NCBI GenBank assembly: GCA_963920705.1
Contig: CAWUCO010000271.1
Span: 229,765-293,764 of the forward strand
Direction: 5' to 3'
DNA: 64,000 nucleotides
DNA from: Odiellus spinosus
Taxonomy: Eukaryota > Arthropoda > Arachnida > Opiliones > Phalangiidae
Each line of letters starts with the position of its first letter. Position 1 is the first letter of the stretch. The translations under genes and the position numbers were made by a program. The notes below the pieces were generated by a model, which was not told the DNA's origin, ran no database searches, and saw only the letters and a list, made by a program, of their open reading frames with translations. Positions 11,787 to 23,815 of the stretch are shown piece by piece.

Positions 11787-14593
11787 GGACAGCGTGAGGT
11801 CCTTTGGACAATGGAAGAGAACGGAAGGATTAAAGAAAACGAGTACAGAACACTACGAATGGCCAGAGTACCCTTCGGCGTCACGTCTAGCCCATTTCTC
11901 CTAGCGGCTACGATAAAAACCCACGTAGAAAAATACGCGAAAACAGAAAAGGAAGCGGCAAAAATTCTAGATGAGGATATTTACGTAGACGACCTAACTA
12001 GTGGCTCAAACAACGTAGCTAACGCGTTCGAACTCTCAAAAGGCGCATCGAAAATAATAAAAGATGCGAAAATGAACTTAAGAAAGTGGCAAACAAATTC
12101 TCCGGAACTTCGCGCTCTTTGGAAAGCGGAAACAAATAAACCCGAAGCGAAGATAACTTTCGAAGGAGAAGATAAACCGCTTAGTCAAAAAATCCTAGGA
12201 ATGCTATTGAATCCCGAAGCAGACGAATTTTCGTTTGATTTCAAAAATCTAAGGGAAAGTATAAGGTAGAGCGATAACACTAAACGTTCTATCTTGAGCG
12301 CAGTAGCGCAAATTTTCGACCCTATCGGAATTCTCGCTCCCTACTCTATAAGGGCTAAATTTCTACTCCAAAAACTGTGGGTAAAGAAATCAACCTGGGA
12401 CGAGGAATTATCACCTGAAATTACAAAGGAATTCGAATGTTGGTGTACGGAAATGAATCAAATTGAAAATATCTCCGTCCCAAGATGCTACTTCGAATCA
12501 GATGGGGAAAATATCGAAAAACTAGATTTGCATTGCTTCTGCGACGCCAATCTCAAGGCGTACGCGGCCGTCGTTTACGTTCGTTACGTAACCGCGTCTC
12601 AAGGGGTTAAAATATCTCTAGTCACTTCAAAAGCTAGAGTGGCCCCCCTTAAAGATCGAGACCTAACTATTCCCCGTTTGGAATTAATGGGATGCCTACT
12701 AGGAGCCCGTCTAGTAAATAAAGTAAAAGGGATCTTTCAATCAGAAAACATGAAAATCTACATGTGGAGTGATTCTACCGTGGCGACCTATTGGATTAAG
12801 GGTTCCTCAAAAACATGGAAACCCTTTGTTCAAAATCGAGTAACGGAAATATTAAAAATATCGGAACCGCGAAATTGGGCGCACTGTCCAGGGGAAGACA
12901 ATCCCGCCGATATTCCAACAAGAGGAGCGTCAGTCAATGAACTTGTAAAGAATCAGCTCTGGTGGGATGGCCCCCACTGGTTGAAAGAAGAAAAAGATTT
13001 ATGGCCCTTAGACAAAACGAAAGCGGGCACCGTACCTGACGGAGTTTTTGATGAAAAAAGAAAAACTATACTAGCGGTAACCGTCTCCCGTACCGGGGGA
13101 GTAAACAACATAATACGTCTAGAAAACTACTGCTCATTGACGAAAGCCCTGAGAATAACGGCTTACGTTTTACGTTTCATTGATCATTGTCGTAAAATGA
13201 ACAAAAGAATTGGCCCCATCGACGCTGCAGAACTCGCGACGGCGGAAGACACGTGGGTAAAATGCGTGCAGCTAGACAATTATGAAGAAGAAATCAAAGC
13301 CCTAAAAAAAGGGGTATCGCTGCCAAAAAATTCTAAAATTGCAGCTTTTCGACCTATCCTAGATCAATACGATACAATTCGTGTAGGGGGAGATTGACGG
13401 AATCTAATTTAAGTTACGGAGAAACGCATCCGATAATAATCAATAATAAACAAAAGTTAGCCGAAAAAATAATGCAAAGAAGCCATCATCAAGTTATACA
13501 TGGTGGTATTCAAAACACAGTCACTCAAACTCGCGAACGCTACTGGATTCCGTCAGCCAGACAGCTAGCGAGAATTGTAATTCACGAGTGTACAATTTGC
13601 CAAAGACAAAGAGCCGTTCCAGGAGAAGCCGACACCGGACCGCTGCCCAAAGAAAGAACAACCCCTTCCCCTCCATTCGAAATATTAGGAATAGATTTCG
13701 CCGGGCCACTCTACGTTAAAATAACGGGGAAACTCGAAAAATGCTACGTATACACGTGCGCCGTAACTAGAGCGTTTCATTTAGAACTCGTACCGTCACT
13801 AACCACGTACGAGTTTTTGCTATCTTTCCGACGAATGATAGCCAGAAGGGGAATTCCCCACGTTATTAACACGGACAATGCCAAAACGTTTGTTCGCGCT
13901 AATAAAGACTTGCAGCAAATTTGGCAACACATAAACAATGACGAAGTCAAAACTTTCTTCGGTAAAAATGGAATCACGTGGCGATTCATTGTCGAAAGAG
14001 CGGCGTGGTACGGGGGGTGGTGGGAAATAATGGTAAAATCCACCAAAACCACCTTAAAGAAAATCGTTGGTCGCGCTAATCTAAACACGAGCGAAATGCA
14101 AACTGCGTTGGCAGAAACAGAAGCGGTAATTAATTCGCGACCGATCACCTACGTATTTAACGACGTGAACGAACCTACTCCGTTGACCCCAGCTCACCTT
14201 TTAATTGGAAAACGAATCACAACGTTACCACCTCAAAAACTTAAAATCACTGGCATTCCGAAGTCGAGGGTAGAAATGACCAAAAGACTAAAATATCGGG
14301 CCGCTTTAATGGAACGTTTGTGGAAAAGGTGGAGGGAGGAATACTTAATGGAGCTTCGGTCCGCTCATTGTCTCGAACTCGCAAAAAACGCCAAAACAAT
14401 TAAGATGGGAGACGTCATGCTAATCCACGAGGATAAAGTTCCTAATCACATGTGGAAATTAGGAGTCGTTAAAGAAACCATCGTAGGCCGAGACGGTAGG
14501 ATTAGATCATGCATAGTGCGAACCGCTAAAGGCAATAATATCAGGCGGCCAATACAGTTACTGTACGCCCTCGAATTAAATGACGCTAAATAA
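11787..14593 (+). pseudogene. BEL/Pao pol fragment: RT, RNase H, integrase
   Basis: The fragment starts inside reverse transcriptase just before the ARVPFGVTSSPFLLAATI block and keeps the YVDD active-site motif (IYVDDLTSG). The Pao-type linker SAVAQIFDPIGILAP follows, then RNase H (HCFCDANLKAYA, WSDSTVATYWI, NPADIPTRG). Integrase has an HHCC zinc finger (HH in RSHHQVIHGG, CTIC) and DDE residues (GIDFAG, NTDNAKTF, and a Glu in the GWWEIMVKS block). The C-terminal DUF5641-like end is around MERLWKRWREEY. Two lesions are visible: an in-frame TAG at 12267-12269 and a 1-bp loss in a G run near 13385-13390 that shifts the frame between RNase H/linker and integrase. Otherwise the frame is open, so decay is modest. 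Confidence 0.93.
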
Positions 14594-14628
14594 TTCCTTT
14601 AGTGCAATAATACTATTGCACGGGGGAG

Positions 14629-15525
14629 TGTGAAATATTTTAGCTCAAATCGAGCATTTATCTGTAAAATGTATTTGAATATTTTTATATGTAATATTCC
14701 TGAGGCTGTTAAATTTAAGAAACACATGTTAACACAAATAATAAGCATGTGCCTAAAAATCTTCCTAAAAGGTTTTTTTCCTTTCAATTCTAAAAAAGCC
14801 TCGGCATCTTATAAGTTCAAGATGTTGAAAATCGCGGGCAATAGAAACCTTTCATTTTATGTACAGCGAGAGAGAGAAAATAGCGAAAAGGGACCCAAAC
14901 CTATTAAGCCAATCTTAACAAAGAAAGTATCGAGGCATCGCTTCTTCCCTCTGTGACGATCCCCAAAATCACCGGTCGCGCGCGGAGCAGAGGTGGTACC
15001 AATTATCTATAATGGCTCTTGGCCCCCCCCCCCTCATCGACTTCTTATTTTCTCTCTTCGCTCTCCTTTATACATTTGGAACCTTAAGTTCCAAAACTCA
15101 AATGTGTAAACAATTAAAATTAAACTGTAACCATATGTCCCTGGCGGAGAAAATTCCTAACCAGGGAAAATTTAACTTGTAAAAATTTGGGTGTAAAAAG
15201 CTTATTCTTGAAAATATTCCGCAAACTCAAGGAACAAGAGACGCGCTCTAAAATCAACGAGCGATTATTAAAGTATAGAAGTTTCGTTTCAAACTGAACT
15301 GAAGTCTCGTTATTTCTTTATTTTAAAACAAACACTTAATTGACCAACGCGTAAAACCTAGCTAGTGCGTAAAATCGGTCGACTAATTACAAAACCTAAC
15401 CTTAGATAATTTTTCAGTCGGTTATCCTAAGGTCTTCCCTAAAATCAAAGGGAAACTAAAGTCTCTCCCCCGAGTTACAAAATTCACAGTCTAAAATCTC
15501 AACCCCGGCTTGCTGTTTCGCGACA
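14629..15525 (+). repeat. 3' LTR of BEL element (897 bp)
   Basis: TG...CA termini, preceded by a polypurine tract and followed by the CGCTC duplication. It contains a C run near 15025 and a typical long BEL LTR length. It is complete, unlike the 5' copy. Confidence 0.9.
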
Positions 15526-17246
15526 CGCTCTGTGATTTCTTTGAGTGGATTAAATTTAAGATTTCGTTGGCTGAACGAAGTCGTGACGAGGGCTCCTTGA
15601 CGTCACGTTACATCACCTATCATCCCAATTTTTTTCCGATTTCGCGTAGCGTTATTCTGTACAAAACAATACATGGCAAGGTAGGATGACAAATAAACCT
15701 CCAATCTAGAGATTGAAGGAATTGGAGGCCTTTGTGGGCCAGAGTATTAGCAGGATGTAACGATATTGTTGTTTAAAGGAATACTCTTCCCGGTTTAGTT
15801 ACGATTTGAACCGCTAGATGTAGTGTTTTTTTGGAAATTTGAAAATGTTTTTTTATTCAAGTCCCATGATTGGATAAAATGAGTCACGTGTGTACAAAAT
15901 TTTCTACTAGGGCTTCAATTGGGACATACAACGTGATGAAAACAGTGGCCTGCTAACGCGTCTCGCTATACAGTCCATTTTCTCTCGGGTCTGTCTTGGT
16001 AGCTCAGCTGTTTCTCTTTCTGTTTTAAGTTTTACATTTGATAACGTCGCCCTTATTACGCGGCCTCAATTCCACGAATGAAATTCGAATTGTTTGTAAG
16101 CTTTTGAATTGTTTTTAAACTATAAATTATTGATAGAACTAATCAAGTATATTCTAATCAAGTATATTTTATAGAGTCTTGAATGAATGATGGAATGGAT
16201 TATTAAAATGTAGGTTATGGGTTAAAAACATTGTTACTTTGGCGGTTGGGATCATAGCCGGCTTCCGCCTCCGCGTCAGCCTTCACCGAGTTTGCTTTAC
16301 GATAGCCGAATGTTAAGCGTGAAAATCAAATTGTTTTTAATTATTTCAAGAAATTACAAGCATTTTAATGTTAATTTAAGTATAATTTAATTAATAATAC
16401 TACTAATTTCGCGTTAATTCCCAGAGAGTCATTGGCAGGAGCCAGGATTGATTCAAAGGCAAAATTTGTTAAGTTTAAAAACTGTTTTGGAAAATTTTGA
16501 AATTTGGCCAGCCCAAAGTTTAAAAGGTCTAGATTATCGAGATATTTCCCTGAATTATTAAAAATACAATTGGCACCGATATTATAAAAAATACTTTTCA
16601 AATCTTTGATCCAGACTATTTTTGAATTTGACTCCGTAATTGCGGAATAATATTGTAACGAACCTTTTCAATCCTTTCTCCCCAGACTCGTGCATTTCCA
16701 TACGAAATCGGACTTTAAAACGTAAATTAGATCAGGCCGGCTTGGTATTCTGGTAAATCTACAGCTAAGAAAATATCCGTGAGAAAATAGGCAAAATAAA
16801 AAACTCCTAAGAGCGATCTAAATAGTTCGAAGCTTACACTACAGTGTATGATTTTGACCTGTAAAGGGAGATGATGAGCAGTGACGGCGATGTTTCATCC
16901 TCCTTTGCTTGTCTGATTCTGCGGGTTGCCTTCACCCTAAAGAGGGGTCAAAATAAACGCAAGATGTCTATAACGGGGAATTTGGGAAAGCAAAAATATT
17001 TAGGCTCTGAATCAATAATCTCTTATTACAGAGTAATATTTCCTAGAGAGAATGAGTTGACAGAGTTTTAACCCCAGCATAGTCCTAAAGCTGCTGGAAT
17101 AGAAAATTCTAAGGCAAAGTAGAGACCTCCTAGTTTTGGTCCATGAGAAAAAATAGGGCGAAAAAAATTCTCAATAGCCGGGACCTTACTCGATTTTAAC
17201 ACCTTCTTACGCAGTGGGGGGGGGGTTAAGTGTTTTCCTTGCTCAA
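15526..17246. other. No recognised gene
   Basis: Possible single-copy host sequence. Short ORFs (16371-16601 minus, 16871-17071 plus) have no motif, and I do not consider them genes. A G run of ten lies near 17216-17225. Confidence 0.45.
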
Positions 17247-17802
17247 TTTTTACCTCCCCTGAAGAACTTTAGTGTGTCACCGGAAATAACGTGACCTAGC
17301 TCGTGGAGCAAAAAGTCTAGAGACGTAAACATGCCAGCTTATCGTTCGTTTCCGTTTAACGGGAATTGCCTTCTTAAAGTGTGGCTGCCACATATAGTTT
17401 CAGGTGCCGTGCAATTATAAACAACAGGACGTCTCCTATTGGATATTATCGGCTTCTACCATCCACTTTACGGTCCAACCTCGATGATGTACAGTTGAAG
17501 GCGATTTTCCGCAATGGGACGTCCCACACTGATATTATCACCTCCGACCATCGCACACCAAGGTCCAACCTCCAGCTTCCCATCTCAGCGGGCGATATTA
17601 GCGAGGCTTCCCTCACTTATATGGTCCACATAAACCATCCACTAACCATGCATCGCCCCACCTGGGTAAATTGGCGTTGCCTACCAAGTGCCTAGGGTTA
17701 CAAGAAACGTCTAGATTCTTAACTTCATGGCCACATCGCTCAACTAACAAAGCTCTTCGAACGGTTTAGATAAATTTTTGGAACGAATGCAAATGAGCCT
17801 TA
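17247..17802 (+). repeat. Repeat X copy 2, left part (split by LINE 1)
   Basis: It begins TTTTTACCTCCCC but with a damaged hairpin. The X core follows (GTGACCTAGCTCGTGGAGC, CAACAGGACGTCTCC, ACGTCCCACACTG). It is interrupted at about 17803 after GCAAATGAGCCTTAT. The matching right end of X (GTTTAGGAAAATGAAACGC) resumes at about 21472, after the LINE. Confidence 0.75.
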
Positions 17803-17941
17803 TAGTCCATGGCGGGTTTGGCAAGACCACCTTAAACAGAACTTAATTCGTACTCTTTCTTTGAATAGGTTGGTAAAATCTTTTTCTTCTTTTTTTTTTC
17901 TCTCTGTTTGATCCGCCAGTGAGTCTATTGTTGTCTACGGT

Positions 17942-18709
17942 ATGGGTAAAACGCGGTCAAACTCGAACTCCAATCAGCAGGACGAGTCAGACAGTAGCCA
18001 GACGTTAGCTCCCTCAGAGTTAGTATTAATGGAGCTAAGAGCCATATCCTGGAAAATCGACACACTGTCGACCAGCCTTGCTGATACGAGATCTACGGTC
18101 GCCGCGATGGAAATGCGTCAACTAACCATGGATAAAAACATAAGTGACATCCAGGAAGTGGTTAATGACTTAGGGGCGCTGTCTATAAAAGTTAACGACC
18201 TTGAGGAGAATTTAAAAATGGTAAATAAAGAAGCCATTGATCGGAGCGAGGCCAATAGAATGCGGATTGACAATTTGGAGGTCTTATTAAAGCGAAACAA
18301 TTTAGTTATCAGAGGGATTCCGGATATTGATGGGGAGGATAGAAATGGGCTCGTGGCAAAAGTAAATGATTTATTTGTCAAAAAATTGAGTTCCAATATT
18401 GTAATTACACCAGCCCAAGTCTATCGCAAAGGTGCCTTTTCCGTGGGTAAAACGCGTAGTGTCGTCTTTAAGGCCGATACTTACGATATAATAATGTCAA
18501 TCTTATCTAAAAATACCCTGCTAAAAGGATCTAACGTTTATATTGAACATGATTTTACTGCTAATCAACAATTTGCACGCTTCATGCTTAGAAAATGTGC
18601 CAAGACAAAACTTCCCGCAAAATATAAATGGCTCAACACAACGTCAATAGACTTTGGAAACGATAAATATAAATTTGATTTTCTTTCTAACTCAGTTAAA
18701 AAACTTTAA
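17942..18709 (+). CDS. LINE 1 ORF1 (nucleic-acid chaperone-type protein)
   Basis: An intact 255-residue ORF. The N-terminus is polar and Ser/Gln-rich, residues about 25-115 look like a coiled coil (heptad-like Leu/Ile/Val, for example NDLEENLKMVN), and RNNLVIRGIPDIDGED opens an RRM-like domain in the second half, with SVVFKADTYDIIMSIL and NVYIEHDFTANQQ. This is the usual layout of ORF1 proteins that coat LINE RNA. There is no zinc knuckle. The start is the first ATG after a pyrimidine-rich 5' region (17880-17915). It is the only LINE 1 gene left open, and its partner ORF2 is dead. Confidence 0.82.
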   Translation: MGKTRSNSNSNQQDESDSSQTLAPSELVLMELRAISWKIDTLSTSLADTRSTVAAMEMRQLTMDKNISDIQEVVNDLGALSIKVNDLEENLKMVNKEAIDRSEANRMRIDNLEVLLKRNNLVIRGIPDIDGEDRNGLVAKVNDLFVKKLSSNIVITPAQVYRKGAFSVGKTRSVVFKADTYDIIMSILSKNTLLKGSNVYIEHDFTANQQFARFMLRKCAKTKLPAKYKWLNTTSIDFGNDKYKFDFLSNSVKKL

Positions 18710-18759
18710 CCCCCTTTTTCTTTTTTTCTCGCGCCTTTCTCTTTTCTTTTTTCTGTTTA

Positions 18760-21334
18760 CCATTAGAAGATTAAATGTTGGCTCTTTGCTTTCCCTTGAG
18801 GAAGATCCGGATATTATTGCTCTTAATGAGACTTGGTTTCAGGGTGATTTTTCGAAAGCTTACCCTGATCTGACCTTTATTGGTAGAGGTCGTCCCATAA
18901 AAACTGGTGGGGGAGTAGACTTTTACCTAAAGGCAAAAGTTAAATTCGATATAATTCCTGAGGCCTGTATTACGAGTGATAACTGTGAAATTTTTACGAT
19001 AAGAGTAAGCGGCATATACATAGCCGTACTGTATAGAACAGGGGCGGGTATAGACGAATTTCTTATTGAATTTGAGTCAGTATTGAGTCATATGGGGTTT
19101 ACAACTGCGAAGAAAATTGTCCATGGCGATTTTAATATTGATCTACTGATCTCTAACCCGATAACTAAGCGCCTATTCGATTTAACGAGGAGCTATGGCT
19201 TAAATCAATTAAATTCTGAGGCAACAAGAGTGACATTAACTTCTGCCATGTTATAATACCATTGTTATTCCAACTTTCCCTTAGACAGTAGTGTTTTAAA
19301 AAATATCGAAGTGACCAACCATTATCCAAGCCTCGGGTTGCCCCAATCTACGAATTAGAAATACATCTAACTACAATATTCTATGTTTTAAAAAGGACCT
19401 AATGAAGGTTAGTTGGGCTTTCCTTGAGGAGGCAACAGATATTGATATGGCTTTCATGAACTTTTACAATTGTTATAAAACCGCGTATGAAAAATATTTC
19501 CCGTATTACGAGGTTTCCAAAAGCGATTGGCATAAATGGATATCGGAAGACATCCTAAAGGCTATTCAGGAGAAAAGAAGAATAAGGGCCAGATATCTAC
19601 ACCGCCGCACTGATGAAAATTTCATTAGTTACAAGAACTGTCGAAACCGGTGTAACAACCTTTTAATTAACCCCCGAATTAACTTTTATAAACATGCTCT
19701 CGAGAACTGCCAAAACGATTCTAGAAAGTCATGGAAATTGATAAATGAACTCATTGGGAAGGGGAAGCAGAAGAATATATAGCTTATTGATAATACAACC
19801 GACAATTTCAATACCTTTTTAACCACCTTTACAGATAAGTCCACACTTAAACTCAGCCAATGATAATTTCCAATTCTATGGCCCTTTTAGACACGGATGA
19901 ACTAGAAGTATACAGATTATTAACCATGCTGAAGAGTGATTCTTCACCTGGTCTGGATGACGTGGCACCAAAAATTGTTAAACAGGTGGCTGAGGTTTTA
20001 GTAAAACCATTGACATTGCTAATCAATCTGTCGTTTCGTTTGGGTCGCTATCCTTCAGCCTTGAAAAAAGCGTTAATAGTCCCAATCCACAAAAATGGAA
20101 ACAAAGATCTTCCAACTAACTACAGGCCCATTTCAATACTCTCGGTGTTTGCAAAACTATTTGACAAAGGCTTCCTTAGTAGGCTAGCTAGTTTTGTTAG
20201 CAAATTTAAGCTAATCTCCAACAATCAGTTCGGGTTTCGGGACAACTCCAGTGTAGAAATGGCTAATATCCAGGTCTATAAAAGAATCGTTGACCATCTG
20301 GATAAAGGGAATTATGGCATAGCCACCTTCTTGGATTTAAAAAAGGCGTTCGATTCGGTCAACCACACCCGCCTTTTGAAAAAGCTCAGTATTATGAGTA
20401 TAAGAGGTAATAGCCTGCTTTGGATTCAATCATACCTAACCCTCAGATCAAGTCAAAGGAGATTAAATGGGACTCTTCAATTTATTTATCAATGATATTA
20501 CTGTCACGGAGGACGCGGACCTCCTGACCCTTTACGCAGACGATACCATAAGTTTGAATGGTGGCCCCGACCTGGATAGCTCGATAAGGGAAACAAATGC
20601 AATGTTAAAAAAACTAGACATATGGCTATGTAACAACAGTTTGGTGATCAATAAGGAAAAAACCGTATTTATGATTTTCGCTAATAAAAACAAGGATCTT
20701 ACCAAGAGTGAGACAGTCCTTTTTGCGCAAACCCCTTTAAAGGAAGTCCGGGAGTATAAATACTTGGGTGTAATATATGACTCACAATTTTCCTGGAATC
20801 AACAGGTGGATGGCGCAGCGCGCAAACTGGCCTACAGTACCTACCTACTGAACCAAAATCGCAAAATATTTGGGAAACATCCACTTAAAACTCTACATCT
20901 CCTTGTTCTACTCTCATTTGATATACTGTATAACGACCTGGGGCAACTGTTCCGAACAAAACTTAAAACGATTGTCTATAATCCAAAAGCGGGCGGATAG
21001 AATTATAGATAACAAGCCCTATTTAGCACATCCCAGATCTTTGGAGATCTTGGGATTCTTACTGTACCGCAATTATGACTTTGCTGGCTCATTTTTTATA
21101 TTTAAATCACTCAGTTCCACTATTTTTAACCCCTTTAACTTTAGTAAACTAGCCAAATACTTTACGAGGAAACAACATATTTTACATTTACCGTACTGTC
21201 GCACATCGCTTAAGCTAAACTCTATTTCCTATCGCACGGTGAAATTATTTAATACATTCAACCCCCCTACCAATACTAGTCTCTCTTTGTTTAAAAAATC
21301 TCTTAAATCTTATCTTCTACACTTGGGAACATAG
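18760..21334 (+). pseudogene. LINE 1 ORF2, endonuclease and reverse transcriptase
   Basis: Endonuclease (APE-like): DIIALNETWF at the start, HGDFNIDLLIS in the middle and a NHYP end in a shifted frame; the first strand of the domain is missing. Reverse transcriptase: DDVAPKIVKQVAE, NYRPISILSVFAKLFDK, QFGFRDNSSV, FLDLKKAFDSVNH, YADDTISL, and the YKYLGVIY thumb motif. The GVPQGS-type motif that should precede LFNLFINDI is absent: frames join directly after RRLNG, so a short deletion removed a conserved RT motif. The C-terminal segment reads TTWGNCSEQNLKRL and ends FKKSLKSYLLHLGT. Several frameshifts and stops make it non-functional. Confidence 0.88.
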
Positions 21335-21471
21335 ACGTTAAATATTTTTAGGTTTAACATAATTCTAACTGTACTGCGGCCTGAAAGTCGGTCTACGACT
21401 TGTCCGGTCCCAAACTAATGTATTACCTATGGAAAACTAAATAAAGATATTATTATTATTATTATTATTAT

Positions 21472-21512
21472 GTTTAGGAAAATGAAACGCAATATTAATT
21501 TATATTATAATT
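21472..21512 (+). repeat. Repeat X copy 2, right end
   Basis: A GTTTAGGAAAATGAAACGC to ATTATAATTAA segment identical in kind to the right end of other X copies. It is separated from its left part by LINE 1 and abuts a reverse Y copy. Confidence 0.7.
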
Positions 21513-22905
21513 AACAAGGTGAGAAACCAAAATATAACCTACCCTACTATAAATAAAAGATGTATGTATGTATAGAATTAGGATGTGTTGATGGACCAGG
21601 ATGCTGTTTATTGACAATTTTGTATTTACCCTCTATGTTACAGTGTATAACAATTTTCTTCTTATTCTCAGAGTGTTCAAAATTCCCCTGACCTTATTTT
21701 ATGTCAGGTCGTAGGATTAGCAGAGACATACTCAAAGAAAATTTTATTTGAAAGTAAATAAGTGGAATACAAATTCTAGCAATATAAAAATAAACATCGT
21801 TATCATTAGGCTGTACTGCTCAACTATCTTATGTTAATCCACTGATTTGATAAAAACGAATGATTCAGTCTGGGGTGGTACGGAAGAGAAGCAAATAAAA
21901 CGACGGAAATCTTCCAGCATGTTACTCTTGGACAAACCCAAGTTCTATAAGCCCTTCCTCGGTAGATGATTGACAATACTTCCGGTAGTGGTTTCGTCGT
22001 ATTTCTTGTTCTGATGTTCTAGTGGAGGACCATTTCTTATGTTTTCATCATACGTGTGATCTCAGAATCCAAGGAATTAGCTTGTCCAAAACCGCTGACA
22101 GCCTGACAAGACCTTCTTCTGCTCTCCTAAAGTAAAAAAATATCTTGAAAAGCTGAAAAAAATATTAAAGACCATACCGTTAGTATTTATACTTGAATAG
22201 TTCTTTATATATGTGACTGTAGACATCTAACATGTCGAATCTCAAAACACTCACTGCTTTAAGTCCCAATTCTTGTGGTCAGGCCGTCTATTCCTGCTGT
22301 TAAATGGAAATGGCACCCGGGAAGTTGCACTGTTGACTTCAAATAGTGATGACATTCTGTGCTGGTTGATCTATATTGAGAAGGTCTTCACGAAGTTTAA
22401 CTGCTCTTCAGTATTCCTAAACCTTCAACTTATATTTCATTATAATTAAGCTAAACGATAGTAACATACGCAAACAAATCGAATTCAAATGATAGTAGCT
22501 CTCAATTACCTTACTGGCTATCTCTATAATTCCAACATATCTATTCCAATAAAAGCATCTCACTAAAATATTTATAGCTCTCTTACTACCTCTGCTTTGC
22601 AACGAAGTTCACTGATTTGACTTTTTTCGGAAAATATTCTCGTTTATATAGTGGAGATAACTGAAGCTTTATTTTTAGATTTGTTTTTCCAACATCAGAT
22701 GCCCATTTTTTTAATCAAATATAGACCGTTGGTTTTTTAAACACAAGAAGCCTGCTACACTTCAAAAAGAGTTTTCACGACTATCATTTTTCTTATGATT
22801 TCTAACATTAAATATCAATCCGCCTCATTTTTAGATTCTATACACCAATTCCGCTTGAACTGGTTATATTTACTTCTATTAACTAGAGTACAGTAGTATA
22901 ATTGT
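21513..22905 (-). repeat. Repeat Y copy 2 (diverged subtype)
   Basis: A reverse Y copy starting GAGAAACCAAAATATAACCT. It resembles the 34731-35940 copy more than the others. Around 22030-22135 lies the exon-like block with SSTEEGL-type wording. On the minus strand 22275-22360 encodes MSSLFEVNSATSRVPFPF, directly followed by a GTGAGT donor-like site. Several indels are present. Confidence 0.65.
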
Positions 22906-23103
22906 TCTTAAATGATCCAATCCACACCAAGTTTGCAGCAAGCCTAAGCCTATACTGTCCGTTATACCTTTGCTTTTTTGACTAAATGAAATGTATGGAA
23001 AATGGCTTAGCGCGCGCTGCCAACTCAAACTGGAATTAAACGGTCACATTTCTTAAAATTTTTGGACAATTTCTTAAATATCTTCAAAACTGTCTCGAAT
23101 TTA
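22906..23103 (-). repeat. Y linker arm, truncated by X
   Basis: This is the segment that in other copies joins X to Y (words CCAAGTTTGCAGCAAG, TATACCTTTGCTTTTT, TCACATTTCTT). It stops at GATTTTT where an X element in the opposite orientation begins, so X appears to have inserted here. Confidence 0.6.
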
Positions 23104-23815
23104 ATTGATTTTTACCTCCCCGACTGAACTTTAGTTCAGGGGGAGGTGTTACACTGGTCGCGTCTGTGTGTCTGTCTGTCTGTGTGTCTGTGTGTCTGTC
23201 TGTGTGTCTGTCTGTGTGTGTAAGCGGATATCCTGTGTAAACGGAAGTCACGTGACCTAGCTCGTGGAGCCAAAAGTCTAGAGACGTAATCATACCAGCT
23301 TATCGTTCAATTCCGGGGAATTACCTCCTTTAAGCGTGGCTGCCACATTGAGTTTCAAGTGTCGTGCAAAGACATACAACAGGACGTCTCCCATTGCACA
23401 TCATCGCATTCCACCATCCACTTTACGGTCGAACCTCGATGCTGAACAGCCGAAGGCGATTACAAGCCTAGAGGACGTCTCCCACTGTCATAATCACCTC
23501 CGACCATCCCCGCACCAAGGTCCAACCTCCAGTTTCCGATCTCAGCGTTCCATACTAGCGAGGCGTCCCCCACTAGTACAGTTCACATCAACCTTCCACT
23601 GACTCCAAACATCGCCCCACCAAGAATCAGCAAGACATTGAAGGGGGGGGGTTTCCCCCTAACTTCATGGCCATCACGCACGGTTACTTCGATTAATATA
23701 GCCCTTCGAAAGGTTTATATAGTATCTTTTTGGAACGTATGCAAATTAGCCTCATGGGGTGATTTTGTTTGATATTGTTTAGGGAAATGAAACGCAATAT
23801 TAATTTATATTATAA
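23104..23815 (+). repeat. Repeat X copy 3
   Basis: A full-length X beginning TTTTTACCTCCCCGACTGAAC. A perfect-looking hairpin (CCTCCCCGACTGAACT / AGTTCAGGGGGAGG) is followed by a (GTCT/GTGT)n microsatellite, the X core, and the right end AATGAAACGCAATATTAAT. The ORFs within it are not conserved between copies and I do not treat them as coding. Confidence 0.8.

Larger units (their letters stand above)
11520..15525 (+). mobile_element. BEL/Pao LTR retrotransposon, internally deleted
   Basis: The element begins TGTGAAATATT and ends CGCGACA, flanked by CGCTC at 11515-11519 and CGCTC at 15526-15530, a 5-bp target duplication as usual for LTR retrotransposons. It keeps a full 3' LTR, a polypurine tract (GGGGGAG) just before it, and a pol fragment from reverse transcriptase through integrase. 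The left LTR is cut off after about 264 bp and joined directly to pol. Primer-binding site, gag, protease and the first part of reverse transcriptase are therefore missing. Confidence 0.93.
17803..21471 (+). mobile_element. CR1/jockey-group LINE 1, decayed, inserted in X
   Basis: This non-LTR retrotransposon has an ORF1, an endonuclease-reverse transcriptase ORF2 and a 3' end of (ATT)n at about 21450-21470. It sits exactly between two halves of an X repeat, so X is older. ORF2 is broken into five frames. Its endonuclease and RT wording closely parallels the LINE at 41181-43953, so both probably belong to related lineages of the CR1 group (possibly Daphne/Crack). The exact clade needs a tree. 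Confidence 0.88.

Noticed and set aside
13777..14148. Minus-strand ORF of 123 codons
   Set aside because: Shadow of the BEL integrase frame.
15020..15032. C run taken for an assembly or structural signal
   Set aside because: Lies inside the BEL 3' LTR; homopolymers are common in this window and nothing else supports a function.
16871..17071. Small host ORF of 66 codons
   Set aside because: No motif, no splice sites, no similarity to anything recognisable; length expected by chance.
18118..18396. Minus-strand ORF of 92 codons
   Set aside because: Shadow of LINE 1 ORF1 on the opposite strand.
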